Shown: positions 1 through 8,493 of the stretch, one piece after another
Numbering within the stretch: the first letter of the stretch is position 1
How the letters are laid out: the number at the start of each line of letters is the position of its first letter
Assembly (NCBI GenBank): GCA_025517525.1
Contig: JAOPJZ010000014.1
Location: 1-64,000 of the forward strand
Reading direction: 5' to 3'
DNA length: 64,000 nt
Source: Natronosalvus hydrolyticus
GTDB lineage: Archaea; Halobacteriota; Halobacteria; Halobacteriales; Natrialbaceae
Made by a program: the position numbers and the translations under genes
Notes under the pieces: model-generated
What the model was told of the DNA's origin: nothing
Seen by the model: the letters and a program-made list of their open reading frames with translations, nothing else
Databases searched by the model: none

Positions 1-226
1 AGCTGTGGGGCTCACGAACAAGTCAGCGTCGTCAAGTTGCTTTGTGAAGTACTGACATTACTTTCTCTTGTAGGTGACAACCGTTACCTCACCGACTGAC
101 GAATTTACCGCGTCGTGAGAAAAATGATGGTTAGTTTATATAATATTGTGGACAAAGTGACAGAATATTGTGTTTTTTGAGCATAAGATACAAGTCAAAT
201 GGAAGTAATAACTGGCATAATTGGAC
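1..226. promoter_or_regulatory. AT-rich upstream region of the STAND/TPR gene
   Basis: No complete gene is visible. Frame 1 is open from base 1 to a stop at 97-99 (32 codons) and could be the tail of a gene outside the window, but nothing in it is recognisable. Two TATA-like sequences precede the next gene: TTTATATAATATT at 135-147, which would give a leader of about 60 nt, and cataagata near 182-190, which would give a short leader to the ATG at 227. Which one is used cannot be decided from sequence. Confidence 0.4.
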
Positions 227-3200
227 ATGGTTCTATCGAGTGAATGCGAAGCGATCGAAGTCCTTTCGCGCCGGATTGACTTTCTGGAATTTCTTCGTGA
301 AACGGTAGCGTACAAACCGGAACTGGTCGACACACTCGAGCACTCGCGCTCAACGGTCGACCGGGCGGTCGACGAACTCATGAGCGAAGGATTGATCGAA
401 AGAGGGGAGGATGGGTACGTGTTAACCCAGTCAGGAAAACTCGCTGCAAATCGGTACAGATTATTTCTCGATGAGACACAGACTATTCTCGATACGAAAG
501 ACCTCATCGATTCGATTCCTGCAACGTCAGATCTGCCGATAGAGCTGTTTACGAACGCCAACGTTGTCACAGTCGATGGGGCATATGGGGTCTTTACACA
601 GGTTGCCGATTTGTTACCAGAAGCAGACCGGTATCAAGTTGTCCTCCCGGAAGTTTTCGACTCACAGCACGTTCGACTCTTACACTCCCAGGTCGTTCGG
701 GAGGAGTTGGAAATCGAATTACTCGCATCACCATCGGTGATCAAGAGACTCCGCAAGGAGTTCCCGGAACTCTCGAATGAACTAGCCGATGCAGAGTCAT
801 TCAGTCTTTCCAGCGTCTCAACGCCTCCTTACAGTCTCATTCTGACCAGTGGATCTGCCAACCGGGATGGGAAGAGTCCACAATCTAACTCAGAGTCGGA
901 AAGATCCGGAGTTGCTGATACAGACACTGTCATTATGATACCGTACGGAAATGATGGTGTGGCGGGCATGGCTGCGACCAGTGATGTCCAGGCGGTCACG
1001 TGGGCAACCAACCTGTACGAGCAACTACGCGAGGACAGCAGCCCCGGAACGGAGCAGTTGCGAACCCAAAACCATGTCGGAGCGATGTCGACATTGACCG
1101 GAGTCCGGTTGCCACTTGCACTTCGATCAGAAGGATTTTCACGGCTCGATCGTGCGTTTTTCCAGCAGCACGAACGAATTCCGCCTGGTGCAAGTTGGCG
1201 AGCGGGTCTCGGACTACCGGAGGTAGATGCCGGATATGCGGTTGAGCGACACCGCCGGAACGGGTCATCACTCACCGATGTCCTTCTCTCGCGTCTCGAA
1301 GACAGTACCGACCTCGCGTTGATCGGACCAGCAGGGTCAGGAAAGAGCACAGTCTGCAAACAGGTCGCCTGCCGCTGGCGAGCTGAACACGACGGGATCG
1401 TCCTCTATCGTGAAAGTGGTTCCGGTGGGGCATTTCAGTCGGGTTCAGCACTCGAAAGCACAATCGAGCAGGCCACCGTGCCGGTTCTGATCGTCGTCGA
1501 GGACGCACTCCGGCTGGAAGCGTGCGAGATTTTCGAGGTCATGCGGTCGGTGTCTGGTCGCGACGAGGTGACGTTTCTGCTCGATGCGAGAGACAACGAG
1601 TGGAAAGAACCCAGAAAGTCCGGTTTGAACGCCCGTGTAGATGCGTTCCGTCGTGAGTACGTCGACGTCGTTTCTATGCCACCCGTAGACGAAGAGGAGT
1701 GTCGACGTATTGTCGACGATGCCGAAACGATTCTCGATACCTCTCTCGATATCGACTCTGCAGATCTGCTTTCCGAAATCCGCTCGAGTGTGGAGGACAC
1801 CACAACGCCCGGAACGATGTTGCTGTTAACCCATCGGATAGCAAGAGACGCCATACCGGTGACTAACCACGAGAGCTCCGGGTTGAGCACACTCGACGAG
1901 GATATCGATAGCGTCAGGACTGCGCTCGAAGAGATTGGGGAAATTGGACTCGATGCGGGCGTTCTCCTCAACACCCTCAACGCGGGGGGAATCGAAATCT
2001 CTCCCGCACTTGTATATCCGGTTGCGTCACTTGACGAGGTAGACGAAAAAGTTCAGGTGCAGAAAGCACTGGAACTGCTCGAAGGTCACGTGGTATTCGA
2101 CCAACCTGGCAATTCAGTCTATCGTTGCATACACGAATCGTGGTCAGTACGGTTCCTCGAACGACTGCTCGAGGTGAACGGCGAGCACGCGGCATCTCAG
2201 CGGTTCGGTCGATCACTGTCAGCACTGTATGGATTGGCCGACGAACCCGAACGGTGTGATCGCCTTAGCCAGACAGTCAGCGGTCGCAATGCGGTTCTCG
2301 ACCGGATCGTTGCAGACCCAACGGAGTGGGTCGACGAAACCATCGAAACCATCTTCGAAATGGGGCTGACAAATGCGAGAGTCGCTCCACTGTTTGGGGT
2401 GACGGAGAGGTCGGCCATTGATTTGCCAGATGCGTGCTCAGCCAAAACCGAGGCGAGATGTACTGAACTCAGAGGGAACATGTACCGTATTGCCGGTGAG
2501 TTAACTCGCGCACGGACAGAGTTCAAGAAACTCGAGATGGTCGCGACAGAACGAGGATATCCCGGTCACGAAGCCACTTCACTCTCTCAACTAGGTCAAC
2601 TCGACCAGAAGGAGGGGAAATACGACCGGGCCAAAGAGTACTACAAAAAGAGCCTCGAACTTCGACGGGAGATTGGTGATGAACAGGGTGAAGCACGGAG
2701 TCTCAACGACCTAGGAATGGTAGCGAACGAACGTGGCGAGTACGACAGAGCCCGAGAGAACTGCGAAAAGAGTCTCCGCCGCAGTCGGGAGATCGGTAAC
2801 AGACGGGGCGAGGCACAGAGCCTCCACGACCTCGGAACGATTGTAAAAAACCTTGGTGAATACGACCACGCTCAGGAGTACCTGGAAAAGAGTCTCGAAA
2901 TCAGGACGGAGACTGGTGACCGCCAGGGAGAAGCCCAGACACTGCACAATCTCGGTATCGTTGCTGATATCCGAGGAAATTACGACCAGTCTCGCACACA
3001 CTACGAGCGGAGTCTCGCAATTAAAAGGGAGATTGGAGATCGCCATGGCCAGGCATCAACCCTCAACAATCTCGGTATCATCGCTCACGAACAGGCGCTG
3101 TACGATCGTGCTCACGACCGATATACAAGAAGCCTGGAGATCAAACAGGAGATCGGAGATCGAAAAGGAGAAGCGAGAGGTCTCCACAATCTGGCGGTCA

Positions 3201-4306
3201 TCGACAGGATTCGTGGGCGGTATGAGCGGGCAGAGGGGTACTACGAACAAAGCCTCAAAACCCTCCGGGAAATCGGTGACAGCAAAGGAGAGTCACAGGT
3301 TCTCGGCGGGCTCGGAATCATTGCAAAAGTCCAAGGTGACTATGATCGTGCCCAGGAGTATTACGAACAATGTCTCGAAATCAAACAGGAAATCGGTGAC
3401 AAAAGAGGAGAGGGTTCGGCGTTGAATAATCTCGGGATCGTCCTCTATAAAAAAGGTAATATAGAGCAAGCCAGAGAGTGTGTTGAGGAGAGTATCGAAA
3501 TCTTTCGGGAAATCGGTGACCGAAACGGGGAAGCTGAAAGCCTCAACACGCTCGGTAATATATTGCTGTGTCGAGGCGATTACGACAGGGCACAAGAGTA
3601 CTACGAGCAAAGTTTGTCACTCAGGTGTGCTGTCGAAGATCAGCGTGGAGAAACGGCGACCCGTAACGATCTCGCTGAACTGTTTCGCCAGCGGGGTGAG
3701 TACACTCGCGCGCTCGAAAACAACGAGAAGGCGCTCGATATCGCACGGGATATCGATTATCCAAAGCAAGAAGCCAGTGCACTGTTGGGTATCGGAGCGA
3801 CGCGAAGGCTCCGAGGCGAGTACAAACGAGCGCTCGAGTCGATAGCGAACGCTCTTGAGCAGTACGAAGAAACCGGTAATCAATCGAAAATTGCTGAGGC
3901 CAGGTTAGCAAGAGGGCGGCTCGAACTAACCGAAGGAAACGTTGACGATGCAAGAAAGCAGGCCGAACAAGCCCAATTACGGTTCGAACAGCTGGACGAA
4001 CCTCACAGTATCGCACGGAGTCGACGGCTGCTTGGTGAGATTTCGGTGGAAGACGGTAACATAGAGATGGCATACGAGCACTGGCAATGTGCACTAGAAG
4101 GGTTCGGTGAGGTTGGCGCAAGACGGGATTCACTGGAGACTTTGCGTCAACTTATCGAATCTAGCCGCCAACAGGGCGATAGCGAGCGCTCCCGTGAGTG
4201 GTGTCGCCGCGCAGACTCCGTAATAGACGACTCTCCCGACCAACTCAGCACCGAGTACGAACAGTGGATTGAGTCGGCAGCCAGTTCACTGGGAATCGAT
4301 CTGTAA
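227..4306 (+). CDS. wHTH-FilR1-STAND NTPase-TPR fusion protein
   Basis: About 1359 residues. Residues 1-85 form a winged helix of haloarchaeal regulator type. Residues 95-275 resemble the FilR1/DUF1724 sensor domain that normally ends such regulators, including the terminal WATNLYEQ-like helix. A P-loop NTPase follows, with Walker A GPAGSGKST near residue 367 and Walker B LIVVEDA near 421. A winged-helix-like stretch then leads to 15 TPR units from about residue 737 to 1336. This order fits a STAND signalling ATPase in which TPRs sense or autoinhibit and the N-terminus acts on DNA. I chose ATG 227; TTG at 221 is also in frame. The gene stands alone, with no effector adjacent. The domain calls are by eye and the ligand is unknown. 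Confidence 0.85.
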   Translation: MVLSSECEAIEVLSRRIDFLEFLRETVAYKPELVDTLEHSRSTVDRAVDELMSEGLIERGEDGYVLTQSGKLAANRYRLFLDETQTILDTKDLIDSIPATSDLPIELFTNANVVTVDGAYGVFTQVADLLPEADRYQVVLPEVFDSQHVRLLHSQVVREELEIELLASPSVIKRLRKEFPELSNELADAESFSLSSVSTPPYSLILTSGSANRDGKSPQSNSESERSGVADTDTVIMIPYGNDGVAGMAATSDVQAVTWATNLYEQLREDSSPGTEQLRTQNHVGAMSTLTGVRLPLALRSEGFSRLDRAFFQQHERIPPGASWRAGLGLPEVDAGYAVERHRRNGSSLTDVLLSRLEDSTDLALIGPAGSGKSTVCKQVACRWRAEHDGIVLYRESGSGGAFQSGSALESTIEQATVPVLIVVEDALRLEACEIFEVMRSVSGRDEVTFLLDARDNEWKEPRKSGLNARVDAFRREYVDVVSMPPVDEEECRRIVDDAETILDTSLDIDSADLLSEIRSSVEDTTTPGTMLLLTHRIARDAIPVTNHESSGLSTLDEDIDSVRTALEEIGEIGLDAGVLLNTLNAGGIEISPALVYPVASLDEVDEKVQVQKALELLEGHVVFDQPGNSVYRCIHESWSVRFLERLLEVNGEHAASQRFGRSLSALYGLADEPERCDRLSQTVSGRNAVLDRIVADPTEWVDETIETIFEMGLTNARVAPLFGVTERSAIDLPDACSAKTEARCTELRGNMYRIAGELTRARTEFKKLEMVATERGYPGHEATSLSQLGQLDQKEGKYDRAKEYYKKSLELRREIGDEQGEARSLNDLGMVANERGEYDRARENCEKSLRRSREIGNRRGEAQSLHDLGTIVKNLGEYDHAQEYLEKSLEIRTETGDRQGEAQTLHNLGIVADIRGNYDQSRTHYERSLAIKREIGDRHGQASTLNNLGIIAHEQALYDRAHDRYTRSLEIKQEIGDRKGEARGLHNLAVIDRIRGRYERAEGYYEQSLKTLREIGDSKGESQVLGGLGIIAKVQGDYDRAQEYYEQCLEIKQEIGDKRGEGSALNNLGIVLYKKGNIEQARECVEESIEIFREIGDRNGEAESLNTLGNILLCRGDYDRAQEYYEQSLSLRCAVEDQRGETATRNDLAELFRQRGEYTRALENNEKALDIARDIDYPKQEASALLGIGATRRLRGEYKRALESIANALEQYEETGNQSKIAEARLARGRLELTEGNVDDARKQAEQAQLRFEQLDEPHSIARSRRLLGEISVEDGNIEMAYEHWQCALEGFGEVGARRDSLETLRQLIESSRQQGDSERSREWCRRADSVIDDSPDQLSTEYEQWIESAASSLGIDL
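2435..4234 (+). repeat. 15 tandem 120-nt units encoding TPRs
   Basis: Unit boundaries fall every 120 nt (2435, 2555, 2675 and so on to 4115) with no insertion or deletion. Each unit encodes 40 residues of the kinesin-light-chain TPR type, with a GD-(x)-GEA-LNNLG-(x)-GEYDRA-EYYEKSLEI-REI pattern. The units between 2675 and 3634 are the most alike. The last three to four (after 3755) and the first are more diverged, as expected if the array grew from the middle. Confidence 0.93.
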
Positions 4307-4798
4307 TCAGTGTAGCCGCGTTGGCTCTCTGTTGTATGAGAGGTATGGCGATTTTGCTACGAAACCCATGGTAAACTCGGCAATTAATATATATCGGGGT
4401 TTTGACTGGCTCAACCCACCCAAGATACCGTCGTTTCGGCTACCCCAATTTGCACGTTCTGCGCTGTGTATGCAACACGGCCACCGAAACCTACTCCCTC
4501 CCAAGGATTTCAACAAAGCCGTTGCGGTCGAATAGTATCGTGGGTGCACCCTGACTCGGGAGCGATCGCTCCGGTATGTCGAGTCATAGTGTTACAACTC
4601 ACGGTTTTGTACGAAACAGGAAAGCAATTCGCACGGCATGAAAAAGGCCGTGCGAGTGCTTGCCGCCCTGAATTGGTCCCCGCTGACGCTTCGGCCCTCC
4701 AAAGCGAAGCGTCAATTGAAGCAATTCCCTCGGGAGACTTAAAGGTACCGACAGCGACTTACCTGAACGCTGACATCGATACCGACGAACGTAGTTGG
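4307..4798. other. 492-nt region without a supported gene
   Basis: No convincing coding frame is present. It contains a perfect 10-bp inverted repeat, TGACGCTTCG (4684-4693) and CGAAGCGTCA (4705-4714), with an 11-nt loop. The repeat lies within an ATG-started 36-codon frame beginning at 4638 that is unusually basic for this genome. The stretch from about 4620 to 4760 could be a decayed mobile-element end or a structured RNA; I cannot tell which. Confidence 0.4.
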
Positions 4799-4945
4799 TC
4801 ACATGTGTTCTTCTTCCAGAACCCACCCGAGTGCTCGTCGATAGTGAGTAAACATCTGTCTCACACCTTCGTGACGCATCTCTTCGCTTTCTAGTTGGTC
4901 GATCAAAAACTCGTACTGCTCACGGATTTCTTCCTCCTCGCGCAT
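4799..4945 (-). CDS. Small acidic haloarchaeal protein, 48 aa
   Basis: The product is a 48-residue helical, acidic protein beginning MREEEEIREQYEFLIDQ and ending in ALGWVLEEEHM. The composition is typical of haloarchaea and unlike a shadow frame. A TATA element (ACTATAACG on the coding strand, centred near 4971) lies 26 nt upstream of the ATG, which predicts a leaderless mRNA starting at or next to the A of the start codon. No function is recognised. It lies downstream of, and on the same strand as, the gene at 5023-5424, with its own promoter. Confidence 0.7.
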   Translation of the reverse strand: MREEEEIREQYEFLIDQLESEEMRHEGVRQMFTHYRRALGWVLEEEHM

Positions 4946-4966
4946 ACACGGTGCTAACTGTTCGAC

Positions 4967-4975
4967 CGTTATAGT
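4967..4975 (-). promoter_or_regulatory. TATA box of the 48-aa gene
   Basis: ACTATAACG on the minus strand is centred about 26 nt from the ATG at 4945, the normal archaeal TATA-to-start-site distance for a leaderless transcript. Confidence 0.55.
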
Positions 4976-5022
4976 GTCACTGATGGATTTTTGATATTTC
5001 AGTATGCAACATGGTATGTTGG

Positions 5023-5424
5023 TCACCAGTTCGTTTTTGTCACCGTGAGCGGCTGTCGTGTGACGAGCTGACACGGAAACTGTGGATGCTCGAGGAAGTG
5101 CCAACAACAGAGATGTCGTCGACGCCCGGAGACGCCCGGCCAGTCGATGTCGTTGGCAGTGAACGTTTCCGGTAAGTCACGAAACCGTCGCGAGAGCGTT
5201 TCGAAATCGTCGAACACTTTTCGGTGACCACTCGAGGTAACCCCTCGGCGTGTGATGACGTACGTGCCATCCGCTCTGTACGTTCCACGCGTTCGAACGA
5301 ACTCGTGTTCGGTCTCGAGCGCGGTCGAGAGTTGAGTGCGGAGTTCCCGTGCCGCCGCTCTCGAGAGAGTATACGAACGGGTGCCCACTTCGAGTGTAAC
5401 CCGTTCCGAACCGGTTTTTCGCAC
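5023..5424 (-). CDS. Haloarchaeal conserved protein, DUF7528-like
   Basis: 133 residues with a GTG start. The C-terminal half has the pattern GHRKVF-(x)n-F-L-LP-FTA-D-GVSGRRRH-HFLEHP-F-C-LVTRQPLTV, which I recognise from a widespread haloarchaeal family of unknown function. The residues CCWH replace the more usual hydrophobic residues before the HFLEHP motif. It is monocistronic, or cotranscribed with the small gene downstream. The family name is from memory; the reading frame is well supported by the motif. Confidence 0.7.
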   Translation of the reverse strand: MRKTGSERVTLEVGTRSYTLSRAAARELRTQLSTALETEHEFVRTRGTYRADGTYVITRRGVTSSGHRKVFDDFETLSRRFRDLPETFTANDIDWPGVSGRRRHLCCWHFLEHPQFPCQLVTRQPLTVTKTNW

Positions 5425-5724
5425 GGTAGGGGCACTACTCGAGAATTTCTCGATCAGGAGTGTGTTGGCTCCGATTCATTGTCCGGTTCGAAGACATCCC
5501 ATACAAAAAACCTGTTTGTGGCACGGTTACATGCTACAACCTCGTCTACCTAATCGGGAAATTGCAACTCGAGCGGTCACCATGGCGACTCGTCCAGCCT
5601 CATATCGATGGCCCTTTTGAGCGAGTTTTGTGGTCTCTTCCCGGTGACCGACCCGCTCGAACCGCCGTTGGCCGGAAACTCAGTGACAACAATCCCTATG
5701 GCCGGCGAACACGAACTCTCGAAC

Positions 5725-6438
5725 ATGAAAATCCGTGGTGACCGTGAGTGTACCGAGTGTGGGACTCAGTGGTCGTACTTCGAAACCGGCTCGATCGGCT
5801 GCCCGGCCTGTGGCAGCCTCCAGAGTGTGGGAACCGACGAGCGGGCCGTCCACACCGATCAGGCAGCCACGTTCGACCTCACACCCGTTCGAAACGATAT
5901 CGACACGACTGCTGATGACGAACTTGCCGCACGCGCTCGCGAAGTGGCCCGAGAGTACGTCCGAAGCCGTGGCTTCGTCCGTGGAGGTGAGTTACTGGAA
6001 CTCGACGAGACGTACGTCGCGGCACGGGAACTCACCCACGCTGCCGACTTACTCGTGCGGACGACCCAACCCAGTGAGGACGAATCACTCTACTTTCTGA
6101 CGTTATTGCGTGACGCCGATCTGGGTGAACGCCCCCAGGCCGCCGACGTCCCCTCCTCGTTTCGCGAGGCACGGGGAATTGCCACCGCAAACGCGGTTCG
6201 TGACTACCGCCGTGACGTTCGGACCTGGCTGGATGCCGGAACAGCCGTTCCGGAGGGTGCTCGAGACTGCCTGGAACACCTTTCCGACCACGAAACTCGC
6301 TTGCGACTGCTCGAAGGTGATGTCGACCCAGCTGTCGCCGACAAGTTGCTGGAAGCGACCCGCCACGTAGCCAACGGACTTCGCGGTGATCGTGTCGCCC
6401 TCGAACTGGCCCAGGACGAACTCGACTCCCTCGAGTGA
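5725..6438 (+). CDS. Zinc-finger haloarchaeal protein, DUF7117-like
   Basis: 237 residues from the ATG at 5725, chosen because the family usually starts MKIRG just before the zinc finger; an ATG at 5698 would add nine residues. The N-terminus carries a rubredoxin-like four-cysteine site, CTECG then CPACG. The rest is mainly helical and acidic, with many Arg-Glu heptads (REVAREYVRSRGF). The zinc ribbon suggests nucleic acid or protein binding, but no function is known to me. It is convergent with folD. Confidence 0.75.
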   Translation: MKIRGDRECTECGTQWSYFETGSIGCPACGSLQSVGTDERAVHTDQAATFDLTPVRNDIDTTADDELAARAREVAREYVRSRGFVRGGELLELDETYVAARELTHAADLLVRTTQPSEDESLYFLTLLRDADLGERPQAADVPSSFREARGIATANAVRDYRRDVRTWLDAGTAVPEGARDCLEHLSDHETRLRLLEGDVDPAVADKLLEATRHVANGLRGDRVALELAQDELDSLE

Positions 6439-6505
6439 GAGGACAGCCTGACCAGACGCAATAGCTGCAACGAGAGAAGAACAGTCCTCGAGACGCCACA
6501 GGTCC

Positions 6506-7399
6506 CTACGGCAGATCCACGTCGATACCCGTCTGCAGGCTGGCCGCTTTGACGGTGTTGTAGAGCAACATGGCTCTGGTCATCGGTCCAACGCCGCCTG
6601 GGACTGGCGTAATGGCGCTTGCCTTTGGTTCGACGCTGTCGAAGTCAACGTCACCGACCAGTTCGTACCCCTTCTCCGTATCGGCGTCGACGCGATTGAC
6701 GCCAACGTCGATGACGACTGTGTCCTCACTGATCATCGACCCATCGATCAGTTCGGGAACGCCGACGGCGGCGACGACGACGTCTGCATTCCGCGTCTTG
6801 CTTGCCAGGTCCGCGGTTCGAGAGTGACAGACGGTGACGGTAGCGTTCCCGTCGTCTGCCTTTTGTATCAGGAGGTTCGCGAGTGGTTTCCCCACGATAT
6901 CGGAACGGCCGACGATGGTGATATCCTTTCCTTCGGTTTCGACGCCGGTTGCCTCGAGGAGTTTCTGGACGCCGTGTGGTGTACACGGACGGAACCGGGC
7001 GTCACCGGCAACGAGTCGGCCCACGTTTTCGGGATGGAAGCCATCGACGTCTTTGAGCGGGTCGATACGGCGGATGACCTGTCGGTAGTCGACGTGGTCC
7101 GGGACCGGTGCCTGGACCAGATAGCCGTGCACGTCGGGATCATCGTTGAGCGTTTCGATGGTATCGAACAGTTCGTCTGCCGGCGCATCGCCATCGACGT
7201 CGACGTGATGTGGTTCGATACCGACCTCCTCGCAATCGCGTTGTTTCATCGAGACGTACGTCTGGCTGGCCGGATCGTCGCCCATCAGTACGGTCGCCAG
7301 ACCGGGACGGGAGCCTTCCGACGCCAGTGTCTCTATTGCATCGGTCAACTCGTCTCGTATCTCGCTCGCAACGGCGTTACCATCGATGTGGGTCGTCAT
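6506..7399 (-). CDS. folD: Methylenetetrahydrofolate dehydrogenase/cyclohydrolase
   Basis: 297 residues, the normal FolD length. It interconverts methylene-, methenyl- and formyl-tetrahydrofolate with NADP. The N-terminal catalytic domain has the YVxxK motif (TYVSMK, with the catalytic Lys) and the substrate loop DVDGFHPENVGRL. The Rossmann domain has GRSDIVGKPLANLL, and the protein ends in the PGGVGPMTRAMLL signature. It acts with the SHMT encoded at 16.2-17.5 kb in the serine-to-formyl-folate route. The ATG is preceded directly by an ACTCG-TTCT-CGAGT dyad. No clear TATA box is visible. Confidence 0.97.
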   Translation of the reverse strand: MTTHIDGNAVASEIRDELTDAIETLASEGSRPGLATVLMGDDPASQTYVSMKQRDCEEVGIEPHHVDVDGDAPADELFDTIETLNDDPDVHGYLVQAPVPDHVDYRQVIRRIDPLKDVDGFHPENVGRLVAGDARFRPCTPHGVQKLLEATGVETEGKDITIVGRSDIVGKPLANLLIQKADDGNATVTVCHSRTADLASKTRNADVVVAAVGVPELIDGSMISEDTVVIDVGVNRVDADTEKGYELVGDVDFDSVEPKASAITPVPGGVGPMTRAMLLYNTVKAASLQTGIDVDLP

Positions 7400-7795
7400 T
7401 ACTCGAGAACGAGTTGCCTATCGTAATGAAAGCTCGGGTTCGTGCTCATCTTTAGGGATTGAACCAGGCATTTTAGACACATACGTGCATATCGACTTTG
7501 CTGGACGACACTCGAGAATTTTCGCTGGTTCGAGGTGGCGACCGAGTTGCACGCCGTGTTGAACGAGGCAGTGGTGTCGTCACTCGTCGATGCGTGCGGT
7601 GGACGATATTCGTGCCACGACACAACTAATCTGTAAGGGGTGGCAAATAACCGACTTTGAGGCGGTTCGTCGTATGATTTTTGAGCCCCTGTTCCTCGAA
7701 CACGGAATCACCGTGCCGATAATTGTAGCGTACCCACAGATCAGCGAAAAGTGGGCGGTCGAAAGGCTCCTACGATTGGGCTCGAAACTACCCGT
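7400..7795. other. Divergent spacer between folD and the DUF309 gene
   Basis: 396 nt without a supported gene. TACTCGAGAACGAGTT at 7400-7415, abutting the folD start, differs by one base from the TACT-N7-GAGTA pattern described for haloarchaeal TrmB binding. The match may be chance, because CTCGAG is abundant here. Confidence 0.35.
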
Positions 7796-8284
7796 ATGGA
7801 CGACCACACACACGACCCCTCGGTCGGACCGCCACCCGCCTCGAGCGAGCCGACCGGGTGGAACCGTGTCGAAAACCGGTGGGAACACGGCACCCTTCGG
7901 CGGGCGACGGTTCACGGCGTCCGCCTGTTCAATGTCGGTGCCTATCACGAGAGCCACGACTGTTTCGAGGACGAGTGGTACAACTACGGTCGTGGCACCG
8001 TCGAAAGCCAGTTTCTCCACGGCATGGTCCAGGTTGCTGCTGGCGTCTACAAGCACGTCGACTTCGAAAACGACGACGGGATGGACAGCCTCTTTCGAAC
8101 CGCACTGCAGTATTTACACGGCGTTCCGAACGATTTCTACGGCGTCGACGTGCTCGACGTCCGGAGCACACTGACCAACGCCAGAAACGATCCGACGGTG
8201 GTTGACGACTGGGCTATCACCATCGACGGCACCCAACCCACTGCGAGCGAACGCGACTTCGAGTACGCCGAGGGCCTCGAGTAA
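7796..8284 (+). CDS. DUF309 domain protein
   Basis: 162 residues from the ATG at 7796; an upstream in-frame start exists but would add an untypical basic tail. The DUF309 signature is present as [16 protein letters not shown], followed by [15 protein letters not shown]. The fold is a helical bundle found in bacteria and archaea, with no established enzyme activity; the conserved His and Glu residues suggest metal or ligand binding. The gene is divergent from folD and precedes the prenyl synthase, from which a dispersed repeat separates it. Confidence 0.85.
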   Translation: MDDHTHDPSVGPPPASSEPTGWNRVENRWEHGTLRRATVHGVRLFNVGAYHESHDCFEDEWYNYGRGTVESQFLHGMVQVAAGVYKHVDFENDDGMDSLFRTALQYLHGVPNDFYGVDVLDVRSTLTNARNDPTVVDDWAITIDGTQPTASERDFEYAEGLE

Positions 8285-8339
8285 CAGTGACGTTTCGAAC
8301 TGTCGAGAGCCTCGGGTGGAAACGTTTCCACTCGAGCGT

Positions 8340-8400
8340 CTCATAGGGTTCGTTATGGTGGTCAGGGACGGACCGGGATGGCTCTTGACCGATCAATAGT
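8340..8400 (+). repeat. Dispersed palindromic element, copy A
   Basis: It begins CTCATAGGGTTCGTTAT, matching copy B (29141) at 15 of 17 positions. Its inner part (GGTCAGGGACGGACCGGGATGG) resembles the reverse complement of the inner part of copy B, so the core appears inverted. It lies between the DUF309 gene and the prenyl synthase. Confidence 0.5.
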
Positions 8401-8493
8401 TACACTATCTTCCTGCCAGGACTGCTGAAAACCCCTATCTATTTGGGTGGGAAATCTGAAAGTTTTTCACCACGGTTCCCGTCGGTTCAACGT

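Noticed and set aside
2435..4234. Regularly spaced repeats that might suggest a CRISPR array
   Set aside because: The 120-nt units are fully coding, without unique spacers, and encode TPRs.
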